A program made the translations under genes and the position numbers. This document shows, piece by piece, positions 15,710-24,434 of a stretch of DNA of 64,000 nt; positions within the stretch are counted from its first letter, which is position 1; each line of letters begins with the position of its first letter. The DNA is from Pontiellaceae bacterium B1224 (lineage in GTDB: Bacteria; Verrucomicrobiota; Kiritimatiellia; Kiritimatiellales; Pontiellaceae): contig JAROBA010000033.1 in assembly GCA_029432815.1 (NCBI GenBank), forward strand, positions 1 to 64,000, read 5' to 3'. The notes beneath the pieces were generated by a model, which was not told the DNA's origin, did not search any database, and saw nothing but the letters and a program-made list of their open reading frames with translations.

Positions 15710-16492
15710 ATGCATTTGCACCTTCCCCTCTATCCGATCACTCTTCTCTTGGTTTTCTTCCGCTTTGCGGCCCTCGTGGGAATGACCTCCATCTTCGGTC
15801 GCCAGCTCATACCGGTTCGGATCCGTGTGGCCATTGCCATTGCGCTGACATGGTTTGCCGCTTCCCACCTTCCTCCTGAATGGACCACACACTGTCAGAG
15901 TATCACAACAATCGGGGCTCTGGTGGTGGCGGTGCTTGGCGAGCTCCTGCTCGGTGCCGCTATGGGACTGGTCTGTGATATGTTCTTTGCGGTGCTTAAT
16001 ATGACCGGCCTGATTATCGGCCGTGAAAGTTCACTCATGATGGCCCGCATGATGGATCCGGGAAGCGGCGAGGATGATATCATTGTCAGCACATTGTTCA
16101 GTTTGCTCCTGTCGTTGCTGATTCTTCTCTGGGATGGGCACCTTTTTGTGATCAAACTGGTAATGCAAAGCTTCAAGGTCCTCCCCCCAGGCTTTTCCTG
16201 GTTCAGGAAGGAATTGCTTGAAATGTATTCCCTGCTCGGGAGTGATATCTTTGCGTGGGGTATTCGTTTTGCACTGCCGGCTATGGTAGGGGGACTGCTC
16301 GTTGCCGTGGCTATGGGGCTTATGGCTAAGATGGCACCTGAATTCAATGTCTTGTTCCTGTCGTTACCCATTCGTCTTTCTGTAGGGATCGGCCTGTTGA
16401 CCGTCTTTATGCTCTATGGCCGCGATCCGTTATATCATGTTTTTGAAACCATGCTGTATCATGTGAAGTATGTCCTTTTGGGAGGGGTTTAG
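15710..16492 (+). CDS. fliR: flagellar export gate protein FliR
   Basis: 260 residues, about six membrane segments. VFFRFAALVGMTSIFGRQLIPVRIRVAIAIAL and LPIRLSVGIGLL are typical FliR features. One FliR completes the FliP5-Q4-R1 gate. A Shine-Dalgarno-like GGGTGGGG precedes the ATG, 10 nt after fliQ. It is followed 2 nt later by flhB. Confidence 0.95.
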   Translation: MHLHLPLYPITLLLVFFRFAALVGMTSIFGRQLIPVRIRVAIAIALTWFAASHLPPEWTTHCQSITTIGALVVAVLGELLLGAAMGLVCDMFFAVLNMTGLIIGRESSLMMARMMDPGSGEDDIIVSTLFSLLLSLLILLWDGHLFVIKLVMQSFKVLPPGFSWFRKELLEMYSLLGSDIFAWGIRFALPAMVGGLLVAVAMGLMAKMAPEFNVLFLSLPIRLSVGIGLLTVFMLYGRDPLYHVFETMLYHVKYVLLGGV

Positions 16493-16494
16493 TC

Positions 16495-17595
16495 ATGGCA
16501 TTCCTCTATCCGGAAGAAGGGGCCGACGGGAAAACAGAACGCGGTACAGAGAAAAAGCGCAAGGATGTGCGAAAAGACGGAAAGGTGGTGATGTCTAACG
16601 AGGTGGTTACGGTGGCGGTCATCAGCTGCGCTGCCGTAGTGTTCATGATCACATTACCGATGTTGCGGCATTACCTGTCCGGTTTCATACTTAACTGGAC
16701 TCAGGTCGACGTCACCGGCGACTGGAATCTCGATCTGGTTCAGGGACTCTTTATGCAGGGCACCTTTCTATGTGCTCTCGGTATAATGCCCATTGGGCTG
16801 GCGGTTATGTTAGGTTCCATTGTGGCCAGTGTGGCCCAAACCAAACCTTTTTTTCAGACCGAGGCACTGAAGCTTAACTTTAAAGCCTTGAGCCCGTCCG
16901 CCGGTGCGAAAGAGCTCTTTTCCAAAGACAGCATCGTTAAACTCGTACTTTCGATGCTGAAAGTGATCGTGATTTCTTTGGTGGTATGGGGGGTGGTACG
17001 TTCGCATATCGGGGAACTGGCTTTTCTGCACCGACTCAGCATTGCCGAAGCACTTCAATGGTTCATGATCCTGTTTATCCGCATCGTTTGGCGCGTCCTG
17101 TTGCTTTTTGCCCTGGTGGCGGTACTGGACTGGATCAAAGAAAAACGGAAGTTCGAGAAAAGCATCATGATGACCAAGCAGGAAGTGCGGGATGAACACA
17201 AAAACCAGGAATCCAGCCCTCAGATGAAGCAGCATCTCCGTCGGAAAATGCGAGAGTTGTCGACGGCTCGCATGATGGCATCTGTACCGGACGCCACGGT
17301 GGTAATAACCAACCCGACCTTCCTGGCCATTGCCATTAAATATGATACCTCTTCAGGGGGGGGGCCTGTTGTGGTGGCCAAAGGTAAGCGACTTTCTGCT
17401 AAGCGCATACGCCGGCTTGCCGAGGAAAGCGGTATCACCGTGATTGAACGCAAACCGCTTGCACGGGCCATGTATAATAAAGTCGAAGTCGGGAAGCCTG
17501 TGCCGGCTGCTTACTACCAAGCCATTGCCGAACTGCTGGCTTATCTCTACCGTATGGGTGATGCCCGTATTCGCGAGCAGTTGTCTCGACGTTGA
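16495..17595 (+). CDS. flhB: flagellar export switch protein FlhB, with NPTF in place of NPTH
   Basis: 366 residues. Four membrane segments (about 35-215) and a cytoplasmic domain with PPVV/KG-type motifs (VVVAKGKRLSAKRIRRLAEESGITVIE, PLARAMYNKVEVG). FlhB switches export from rod/hook to filament substrates after self-cleavage between Asn and Pro of NPTH. Here residues 273-276 read NPTF (AAC CCG ACC TTC). The scissile N-P pair is kept but the His is Phe. Cleavage may be slower or altered (inference). No frameshift is seen. It is the last gene of the fliOPQR-flhB operon. Confidence 0.95.
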   Translation: MAFLYPEEGADGKTERGTEKKRKDVRKDGKVVMSNEVVTVAVISCAAVVFMITLPMLRHYLSGFILNWTQVDVTGDWNLDLVQGLFMQGTFLCALGIMPIGLAVMLGSIVASVAQTKPFFQTEALKLNFKALSPSAGAKELFSKDSIVKLVLSMLKVIVISLVVWGVVRSHIGELAFLHRLSIAEALQWFMILFIRIVWRVLLLFALVAVLDWIKEKRKFEKSIMMTKQEVRDEHKNQESSPQMKQHLRRKMRELSTARMMASVPDATVVITNPTFLAIAIKYDTSSGGGPVVVAKGKRLSAKRIRRLAEESGITVIERKPLARAMYNKVEVGKPVPAAYYQAIAELLAYLYRMGDARIREQLSRR

Positions 17596-17619
17596 TGAAT
17601 CGGGGCCCTTTTTCGCCTT

Positions 17620-17636
17620 TGGCATCGGGACTGCTA
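17620..17636 (+). promoter_or_regulatory. sigma-54 promoter of flhA, leaderless type
   Basis: TGGCATCGGGACTGCTA. The -12 C is at 17634 and the flhA ATG starts 13 nt later at 17647, preceded by GGC. No Shine-Dalgarno site could lie on the predicted transcript. Confidence 0.8.
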
Positions 17637-17646
17637 CACACGTGGC

Positions 17647-19749
17647 ATGTTGAATATTCGCAAATCCGATATCGTAACCTCGCTCGTGCTTTTGCTGGTG
17701 CTGGCTGTCATGTTCATCCCGATTCCCACGCCGTTGCTCGATATGCTGCTGGTCATCAATATTGCCGTCAGTATTCTGATGATGGTCTATATCATCAGCA
17801 TCAAGGATCCTTTGGAGTTTTCCTCCTTTCCGACTGTGCTGCTGCTTGTAACGCTGATGCGGCTGTCGGTGAATGTGTCCTCCACCCGGCAGATTCTGCT
17901 CAATGCCTTTGCTGGTGATGTAATTGAATCGTTCGGCGATTTTGTTGCCGGAGGAAACTATCTCGTTGGCCTCGTTATTTTTGCCATTATTGTAGTCATA
18001 AATTTCAAGGTGATCACCAAGGGTTCCGGCCGCATCGCCGAAGTTGCTGCACGATTTACGCTAGATGCGCTTCCGGGGAAACAGATGAGTGTCGATGCCG
18101 ACCTCAACCAGGGAATTATCGACGAGAAAGAAGCGATTGCCCGTCGGGAAAAACTCGTCAAGGAAACGGATTTCTATGGAGCTATGGACGGGGCCAGCAA
18201 ATTTGTCAGCGGTGACGCCATGGCAGGCCTTATTATTATCGTTCTCAACATTATTGCCGGCTTTGCCATCGGAATGACACAAAAAGGTATGGGAGCCGGT
18301 GAGGCACTTTCGCGTTATACCATCCTCACCATCGGCGACGGCCTGGTGTCGCAAATTCCGGCACTGGTCATCTCCACAGCGGCCGGTGTGCTCGTCACCC
18401 GCGCCACCAGCGATGGTGACCTTGGGATGGAGGTCAAAGGGCAGCTCTTCTGTCAGCCGCGACCAATGATGCTCACCGGAGGAATGCTTGTTGCCGCCGG
18501 TCTGGTCCCGGGGCTGCCGTTTTTTCCGTTCATGCTGATCGGTGGTATATCCGGTGGAATGGGCTATGCGCTCAACGTCAAACAGAAGCGTGAAAGCGCG
18601 AAACCTGCACTTGCGGGTGGCGGCGTGGCCGGTGCACTCGAATCTTCTACGGCGAATCTGCCTTCCGCACCGCAAAAAAATGCCGAGCCTACCGCAAAGG
18701 CTTACAAGGATATTTTGAATATCGCCGCTATGGAGCTGAAGATCGGTTTCGGGCTCGTTAATCTGGTAGACCGCCAGCAGGGTGGAAACCTGATCGACCG
18801 GATCGGCAACGTCCGTCAGCAGGTGGCCGAGGAAATGGGCATTATCATCCCCCCGGTCAACGTGCAGGACGACATGGGCCTGGGCAGCAATGAATACCGC
18901 GTGTTGGTTCGCGGATTGGAAGTGGCACGCTATACCATGTCCTCGGGCTGCCTGCTCGCCATCGATCCCTCCGGAGATGTCGTGCTGGAAGGTTTTCAGA
19001 AAACGAAGGATCCCTCCTTTGGCTTCTCCGCCTACTGGGTGCCGGAAGGTCGTCGCAGTGTGGCCGAAACTCACGGCCTGACTCTGGTCGATGCTGCCAG
19101 CATCATCACTACACACCTCTCTACCCTGGTCCGGTCCCATGCGGCCGATCTGCTGGGGCGTCAGGATGTCAGCGATCTGATCGATGAGGTTAAAAATCAC
19201 CACAAAACCGTCGTTGAGGAGCTGATTCCCAATAAACTTGAAATCGGTTCCATACATCGTGTGCTCCAGGAGCTGCTTAAGGAGCAGGTATCCATCCGCG
19301 ACCTGCCCAGCATTCTGGAAACACTGGCCGACAGCGCTTCACAAACGAAAGATACCGGTTTGCTTACGGAGCTCAGTCGTCACGCTTTAGGTGGCACTAT
19401 TGTTCAGCCCTATCTAACTCCGGACGGAATGCTCAAGGCGATTGGCCTGCATCCTGATTTGGAAAAACTACTTAAGGAATCGGGCACCGCCATTGGGGCA
19501 ACGACCACATTACGAATGGATCCCGAGCTTGCGCGTGGAGTGCTCGACCATATCAGTTCGGCCGTCGGTGCCGCCCGCGAAGCCGGTGCCGAGCCCGTTT
19601 TAATTGCCAGTCCTGCCGTGCGCCGGTTGGCCAAACAATTGGCGCAATGCGAAATTAAGACCCTGCCGGTACTCTCGCTTGGCGAGATACCGGAATGGGT
19701 TAATGTCGATATCATCAATATGATTCCCGCCCCCGCAATAGCTGCTTAG
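17647..19749 (+). CDS. flhA: flagellar export protein FlhA
   Basis: 700 residues, the usual FlhA length. Eight membrane segments occupy about residues 10-310 and include the conserved FHIPEP-region sequence VTLMRLSVNVSSTRQILL and the FliPQR-facing loop RFTLDALPGKQMSVDADLNQG. The C-terminal cytoplasmic domain (about 350-690) forms the nonameric ring that docks chaperone-substrate pairs such as FliS-flagellin. It heads its own operon with flhG, a small membrane gene and fliA. The flhF gene that usually follows flhA is absent. Confidence 0.97.
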   Translation: MLNIRKSDIVTSLVLLLVLAVMFIPIPTPLLDMLLVINIAVSILMMVYIISIKDPLEFSSFPTVLLLVTLMRLSVNVSSTRQILLNAFAGDVIESFGDFVAGGNYLVGLVIFAIIVVINFKVITKGSGRIAEVAARFTLDALPGKQMSVDADLNQGIIDEKEAIARREKLVKETDFYGAMDGASKFVSGDAMAGLIIIVLNIIAGFAIGMTQKGMGAGEALSRYTILTIGDGLVSQIPALVISTAAGVLVTRATSDGDLGMEVKGQLFCQPRPMMLTGGMLVAAGLVPGLPFFPFMLIGGISGGMGYALNVKQKRESAKPALAGGGVAGALESSTANLPSAPQKNAEPTAKAYKDILNIAAMELKIGFGLVNLVDRQQGGNLIDRIGNVRQQVAEEMGIIIPPVNVQDDMGLGSNEYRVLVRGLEVARYTMSSGCLLAIDPSGDVVLEGFQKTKDPSFGFSAYWVPEGRRSVAETHGLTLVDAASIITTHLSTLVRSHAADLLGRQDVSDLIDEVKNHHKTVVEELIPNKLEIGSIHRVLQELLKEQVSIRDLPSILETLADSASQTKDTGLLTELSRHALGGTIVQPYLTPDGMLKAIGLHPDLEKLLKESGTAIGATTTLRMDPELARGVLDHISSAVGAAREAGAEPVLIASPAVRRLAKQLAQCEIKTLPVLSLGEIPEWVNVDIINMIPAPAIAA

Positions 19750-19765
19750 TTTAAAACCAATTGAA

Positions 19766-20653
19766 ATGGAATGCGCAATGGAAACAAAGGAACAAAGGTC
19801 TGAAGCAACTGTCTCACGTCAGCTGCGCTGTCTTGCGATCGGCAGCGGGAAAGGGGGCGTAGGCAAAACCGTTGTCTCTGTCGGGCTGTCCGTGGCACTC
19901 GTTGAGATGGGCTATCGTGTCCTGCTCTTTGATGCCGATCTGGGTTTGGCGAATGTTGACCTGCAGATCGGGATTGATCCGGTCTTCACTTTGCAGGATG
20001 TGGTCTATGGCGAATGCCCGCTGGAACAAGCTGTGGCATCGGTTCCGGGGGGGCCTGATATTTTGGCGGCTTCGTCCGGTGCTCGCGAAATGGCAACCAT
20101 GAGCGAATCGCGCCGCGACATACTAGTAGATGATCTGATTAAATTTTCCGCCGGGTACGATTTTCTGATTATTGATACAGAGGCGGGGATTGGAGCAGGA
20201 GCCATCGCATTTCTGCAGGCCATGCCGCAAGTTAATGTGGTCGTCGCGAATGAACCTACTTCCGTGATGGATGCCTATTCGCTCATCAAGATTCTCTTCG
20301 GCCAGCCTGTACCACCTGAGATTCGGTTGGTGGTCAATAGCGTTAAGACCGAAGATGAAGGGCTCCGGCTTGCCGCGCGCTTAAACGAAGCAACGAAACG
20401 TTTCATGGGGCGGACTATCGAGACGGCCGGAATCGTTTTGTACGATTCCGTTGTGGGCGATGCCATAAGAGCGCGGCGCAGCGTGGTTCAGTTCTCTCCA
20501 CAGTCGGCCCCGGCACTTTGTCTGCGGCATCTTGCCCAGTCGATCGTTTCTTCCAGTAAAGCGCGCGATTTCGGAAAGCCGATGAAGCGCAGTGCTTTTG
20601 GTAATATAGCATCGGTAGGACAGGGCGACTCCCATCTGGAGGGTCAGGTATGA
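19766..20653 (+). CDS. flhG: MinD-like ATPase FlhG/FleN
   Basis: 295 residues with the deviant Walker A motif SGKGGVGKT (27-35), switch I-type DADLGLANVDLQIG, and DFLIIDTEAGIG as Walker B. FlhG controls flagellar number, acting on FlhF and on the master activator. An in-frame ATG at 19778 (METKEQ) is another possible start. It overlaps the next gene by ATGA. Because flhF is not next to it, FlhG may work with a distant FlhF or without one. Confidence 0.9.
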   Translation: MECAMETKEQRSEATVSRQLRCLAIGSGKGGVGKTVVSVGLSVALVEMGYRVLLFDADLGLANVDLQIGIDPVFTLQDVVYGECPLEQAVASVPGGPDILAASSGAREMATMSESRRDILVDDLIKFSAGYDFLIIDTEAGIGAGAIAFLQAMPQVNVVVANEPTSVMDAYSLIKILFGQPVPPEIRLVVNSVKTEDEGLRLAARLNEATKRFMGRTIETAGIVLYDSVVGDAIRARRSVVQFSPQSAPALCLRHLAQSIVSSSKARDFGKPMKRSAFGNIASVGQGDSHLEGQV

Positions 20654-20910
20654 GTGCAGTATTGGTTAATCTGGCCATGGTTGTGGGCTTTTTGCTCAGT
20701 ATGTTTTCGCTGGTGGTTGGACTGCTGCGGGGAGTTCCGGTTTGGACGGGACTGTTTCGTTCTGCCATAGTTCTGGCTGTTAGCACCGTTGTTGTAATGG
20801 CATTTTTTCGATTCTTCAATGTCGTGCTCTTCCGTTTCCTGGCAGAAAAACTCAAGGCGCATCGCGAACGGGAAGCGGCCGAGGAACTTGAGGGAGTGTC
20901 TGAAGAATGA
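20650..20910 (+). CDS. small membrane protein between flhG and fliA
   Basis: 86 residues with two membrane helices (about residues 5-25 and 35-62) and a charged C-terminal tail (KLKAHREREAAEELEGVSEE). ATGA overlaps with both neighbours (flhG and fliA) show tight translational coupling. I do not recognise the family. Its fixed position in the operon suggests a flagellar role, perhaps placing FlhG or FliA at the membrane (inference). Confidence 0.75.
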   Translation: MSAVLVNLAMVVGFLLSMFSLVVGLLRGVPVWTGLFRSAIVLAVSTVVVMAFFRFFNVVLFRFLAEKLKAHREREAAEELEGVSEE

Positions 20911-21692
20911 TCGGAAGCGCTCCAGTCAAACCCGTTGCTTCGGCAGCAGATTCTCACGCGGCGCTTTGGAACGCGTTCCGGGAGAACGGGGGTGATGCTG
21001 TTGATGCACTCATTGATGTTTACATGCCGCTTACGCATCGGGCTCTCGAGAGAATTTCTATTCGATTGCCGTCCCACGTTGCAGTCGACGACCTTCTGCA
21101 GGCGGCCCTCGTCGGGCTCTATAAGGCGATAATGGATTTTGATCCGGAACGCGGGGTACCCTTTGAAGGCTATGCCTATCCACGCATTCGTGGTGCCATC
21201 CTGGATGAGTTGCGTGCCAGTGATTCCCTCTCGCGCAGTAAACGCAAACGGGTGGATCGGGTTGAAGAGGTGATTGCGGAATGGATGAAAGAAAACGGAG
21301 AAATGCCTTCCGAAGAGGAAATTGCCGCTGAGCTTGGGATGAGCATTGGGGAATTCAATCAACTGATGGATGAAGCTAAACCAATGTGTTCGCTGGATGC
21401 CGGCGGCGTCGATACTATGCCGCTGCATGAAACGATTGCAGATCCGAACGGCGTCGCCGAAGCGGGGGCCCAGCGGCACGATTTGCAGCAGCTGCTGCGT
21501 ATCGGTTTCCGCAAGCTGGATCAACGCGAGCAGAAAATTCTTTATCTCTACTATTTTGAAGAGCTGCGCCTTAGTGAAATCGGTGCGCTCTTTGATCTGT
21601 CTGAAGCGCGCATTTCGCAGATCCATGCGCTGAGCGTTGTTCGCCTGCGTGCGGTGCTGCTCGACCACTTTCCCTCCGAATTTGCAGCCTGA
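20907..21692 (+). CDS. fliA: flagellar sigma factor FliA (sigma-28)
   Basis: 261 residues. Region 2 (LPSHVAVDDLLQAALVGLYKAIMDFDPERGVPFEGYAYPRIRGAILDELR), region 3 (EGEMPSEEEIAAELGM-type) and region 4 (LDQREQKILYLYYFEELRLSEIGALFDLSEARISQIH) are in the order of FliA/WhiG sigma factors. It reads late flagellar promoters; the only candidate found here precedes the flagellin at 368. It ends the flhA-flhG-orf-fliA operon. No flgM anti-sigma gene is in the window. Confidence 0.95.
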   Translation: MIGSAPVKPVASAADSHAALWNAFRENGGDAVDALIDVYMPLTHRALERISIRLPSHVAVDDLLQAALVGLYKAIMDFDPERGVPFEGYAYPRIRGAILDELRASDSLSRSKRKRVDRVEEVIAEWMKENGEMPSEEEIAAELGMSIGEFNQLMDEAKPMCSLDAGGVDTMPLHETIADPNGVAEAGAQRHDLQQLLRIGFRKLDQREQKILYLYYFEELRLSEIGALFDLSEARISQIHALSVVRLRAVLLDHFPSEFAA

Positions 21693-21731
21693 TCCCGGCT
21701 GAAATTTCCCGTTTTTTTTCGATCCGTTCTG

Positions 21732-21748
21732 TGGCATTGAGACTGCTT
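21732..21748 (+). promoter_or_regulatory. sigma-54 promoter of the flgB-fliN operon, leaderless type
   Basis: TGGCATTGAGACTGCTT. The -12 C is at 21746 and the flgB ATG starts 13 nt later at 21759, preceded by GGC. It drives the 14-kb operon that ends at the terminator near 35400. Confidence 0.83.
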
Positions 21749-21758
21749 TAAGAGAGGC

Positions 21759-22109
21759 ATGAACGAAACGGTCGAAATTCTAGGCAAGTTGATGGACGCA
21801 ACAGCGCTCCGCCAAAGAGTACTTTCTAACAACCTCGCAAATGCGAACACTCCCGGCTATGTGCGAAAAGATGTTGAGTTCAGTACAGCTTTAGCCGATG
21901 CGCTGGATGGCAGCATTAATGACATTCGCAAGGTGACACCGGAAGTGGTTACCGACACCGATGCCCCGGTTGATAACCGCGGGAACAGCGTTTCGCTTCA
22001 AAAGGAAATGGGTGAAATTGCCCAGAATGCATTGCTCTATGATTTTGCCGCGGAAATGACAGGACAAAAATTCAACCTGCTCCGCAAAGCCATTTCAGGA
22101 ACTAAATAA
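21759..22109 (+). CDS. flgB: flagellar rod protein FlgB
   Basis: 116 residues. RQRVLSNNLANANTPGYVRKDVEF is the rod/hook N-terminal signature, and the C-terminal helix LYDFAAEMTGQKFNLLRKAISG is typical of FlgB. FlgB forms the proximal rod above FliE. It is the first gene of the long operon and is predicted to start at, or one base after, the transcript end. Confidence 0.94.
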   Translation: MNETVEILGKLMDATALRQRVLSNNLANANTPGYVRKDVEFSTALADALDGSINDIRKVTPEVVTDTDAPVDNRGNSVSLQKEMGEIAQNALLYDFAAEMTGQKFNLLRKAISGTK

Positions 22110-22120
22110 CGAGGATCATC

Positions 22121-22549
22121 ATGTCTGAAATTACACTGATGCCAGGAGTCAATATTTCCGCTTCGGGGCTGGATGCCGAGAGTCGGCGGATGGAGATTAT
22201 TGCTAATAACGTAGCAAACTCACAAACCACCCGTGGACCGGATGGAAAAGTTTTTCAGCGCAAAGATGTCGTGTTCGGACAACGACTCGATGCGGCGCTG
22301 GGTAAAGGCGATCTCGGCGGCGTCGAGATTCTCGACATTGTTGCTGATGCCTCGCCGGGGCGGCAGGTCTATCGTCCGGGCCACCCGGATGCCAATGCCG
22401 ACGGTATGCTCGAAATGCCTAATGTAAACTCAGTGGCTGAAATGGTGGATATGATGAGTGCCTCGCGTGCATTTGAGGCCAACCTTTCAGCGATGAAAAC
22501 CTCCCGAACCATGGCCTCAAAAGCCCTTGGAATCATGAACGCAAAGTAG
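22121..22549 (+). CDS. flgC: flagellar rod protein FlgC
   Basis: 142 residues. ISASGLDAESRRMEIIANNVANSQTT is the FlgC N-terminus, the central loop is short, and the C-terminal helix is NVNSVAEMVDMMSASRAFEANL. Proximal rod subunit. ACGAGGATCATC precedes the ATG, 11 nt after flgB. Confidence 0.95.
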   Translation: MSEITLMPGVNISASGLDAESRRMEIIANNVANSQTTRGPDGKVFQRKDVVFGQRLDAALGKGDLGGVEILDIVADASPGRQVYRPGHPDANADGMLEMPNVNSVAEMVDMMSASRAFEANLSAMKTSRTMASKALGIMNAK

Positions 22550-22559
22550 AGGAATTACC

Positions 22560-22868
22560 GTGGATATTGCAGCATTATCATTAAATGGAACGTCGCCACT
22601 GGGCCCGATGCAGGGAGCCGTCGCACGACCGGTGGCACCGGCAGCCGGACAGGGCTTCGGGGAGTTGCTGACCAACCTTGTGGACAAGGTGGACGGGATG
22701 CAGAAAACAGCCGATGCCTCTTTGGGCGATGTCATTTCAGGCAAGGTGACGGATGTTCACCAGGTGGCTGTAAAGGTGCAGGAAGCCGGGGTGGCTTTCG
22801 ATTTAATGCTGGGTGTACGCAACCGCCTCATGGATGCGTACCAGGAACTGATTAAAATGCAGGCATAG
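22560..22868 (+). CDS. fliE: hook-basal body protein FliE
   Basis: 102 residues with a GTG start (GAGGAATTACC upstream). FGELLTNLVDKVDGMQKTADASL and VAVKVQEAGVAFDLMLGVRNRLMDAYQELIKMQ are the two FliE helices. FliE links the MS ring to the rod and is an early export substrate. Placed between flgC and fliF as in most flagellar operons. Confidence 0.93.
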   Translation: MDIAALSLNGTSPLGPMQGAVARPVAPAAGQGFGELLTNLVDKVDGMQKTADASLGDVISGKVTDVHQVAVKVQEAGVAFDLMLGVRNRLMDAYQELIKMQA

Positions 22869-22883
22869 GGAGTTTATTGAGAT

Positions 22884-24434
22884 ATGCAAGAGCCTTTAAA
22901 AATGCTATCAAAACAAGTCCGTGAAATCTGGCGGCAATTCGGTGCTCCGCAGCGCATGAGTGTCGTGATGTCGCTTATGGTGGCCACTTCGGTCCTGGCT
23001 GCGTTGCTCTATTGGGGAACCCGGCCGGACTACCGCGTGCTGTACAGCAATCTTACTCTGACCGATTCCGCACAGATGCGCGAGAAACTCGAGGAGGCGA
23101 AAGTACCCGTCAAGCTGGGGCAATCCGGGATGTCGATCTCTGTGCCGGCATCGAAACTGTATACCGCCCGTTTGATGCTGGCCGCCGAAGGTTTGCCGGG
23201 GGATTCCTCCACCGGGTTCGAGCTTTTCGAACAGCCGAAATTCGGACTCACCGATTTTGCACAGAAGGTGAATTATCAGCGGGCACTGCAGGGGGAGCTG
23301 GAACGTACAGTAACCGCGATGCAGGGCATTCGTGCCGCACGCGTCATGCTGGTGCTGCCTAAAGAACATCTCTTTTCCTCTGCAGAGGAACGCCGTTCCC
23401 AGGCGTCGGTCATGCTCACTCTTAATGGTGCTACCGCGATCGGTGACGCTCAGGTTCAGAGCATTGTTCATTTACTGGCCAGCTCAGTTCAGAATCTCGA
23501 CCCGACGCAGGTAACCGTAACCGATCAGACCGGCCATCTGCTGACCCGTTCGCACAACGCGGATTCTGTGATGGAACACGGCAACGAACAACTTGATGTG
23601 CAGGAACGTACCGAGCAGCGCTTGGTGGAAAAGGCACAGGATATTCTGGATCGGGCGCTCGGCATAGGTAATTCCATTGTCCGCGTAAGCGTTGCGCTGG
23701 ACTTCAGCGATACGGAGCAACGCAACGAAATGTTTGATGCTGAAAACCGGGTTGCAACGTCAGAGCGCATTGTTTCCGAAGATAAATCAGCTGGTGGCGA
23801 GCGTGCCGGGGGTCGGGCCGGTATTGTGGCGAATGTATCGGTCGGGAATCCTACCGATATGAAGCTGGATGCCAGCGGCAACAAGGATAAGAGCGAAGAA
23901 ATCTACACAGAATATGTGGTGCCGTCGAACGTGAGCATGGTGCGCCAGAAAGGAATTCGTATTGAGCAGCTTTCTGTGGCGGTCTGTCTGGCCCAGAAGG
24001 GGGATGCCGCCCGAAGCGAGATGGAAATCAAGGCGATCTCTGAATTGGTTTCCAACGCCCTCGGAGTGAGCACAACTCGTTCAGATACGATCCACGTTTC
24101 TGAGATGCCGTTCATTGCTCCTCAACAGCCGGCCAAACAGGACTGGTGGGAGCGGCTTCCCGTGACCTATGACACCATTTTCAAAGGAATGGGCGGCATG
24201 GTGGCGCTGTGCGTCGTCTTCGGTGCGAGCCGTAAGGTGAAGCGGGCTTTGCTGGCAAGCACTCCATCTCTTGAGACACCGATCAACGAAGCTCGCGATG
24301 AAGAGCGGGAGCGCATCCTCAAAGAGGAACCGCTGGAGATGGAAAATCACCTTGAAGCAGTAGGCCAGCTGGCCCGGGAAAACCCGAAAACAGTTGCGGC
24401 ATGGATTACCAATGCTGCGGAATGGAACGGTTAA
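22884..24434 (+). CDS. fliF: flagellar MS-ring protein FliF
   Basis: 516 residues. First membrane helix at about residues 31-48 (MSLMVATSVLAALLYWG), YscJ-like ring domains (YRVLYSNLTLTDSAQM; VNYQRALQGELERTV), the periplasmic collar region, a second helix at about 433-450 and a C-terminal tail that binds FliG (ERERILKEEPLEMENHLEAV ... NPKTVAAWI). It is the platform for the motor and export gate. The stop codon abuts the fliG start. Confidence 0.96.
   Translation: MQEPLKMLSKQVREIWRQFGAPQRMSVVMSLMVATSVLAALLYWGTRPDYRVLYSNLTLTDSAQMREKLEEAKVPVKLGQSGMSISVPASKLYTARLMLAAEGLPGDSSTGFELFEQPKFGLTDFAQKVNYQRALQGELERTVTAMQGIRAARVMLVLPKEHLFSSAEERRSQASVMLTLNGATAIGDAQVQSIVHLLASSVQNLDPTQVTVTDQTGHLLTRSHNADSVMEHGNEQLDVQERTEQRLVEKAQDILDRALGIGNSIVRVSVALDFSDTEQRNEMFDAENRVATSERIVSEDKSAGGERAGGRAGIVANVSVGNPTDMKLDASGNKDKSEEIYTEYVVPSNVSMVRQKGIRIEQLSVAVCLAQKGDAARSEMEIKAISELVSNALGVSTTRSDTIHVSEMPFIAPQQPAKQDWWERLPVTYDTIFKGMGGMVALCVVFGASRKVKRALLASTPSLETPINEARDEERERILKEEPLEMENHLEAVGQLARENPKTVAAWITNAAEWNG

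Noticed and set aside
18061-19257. 398-codon minus-strand frame opposite flhA
   Set aside because: Same reasoning: shadow of a strongly conserved gene.
20415-21737. 440-codon minus-strand frame opposite flhG and fliA
   Set aside because: It crosses three well-supported plus-strand genes and shows low-complexity, non-protein-like sequence.
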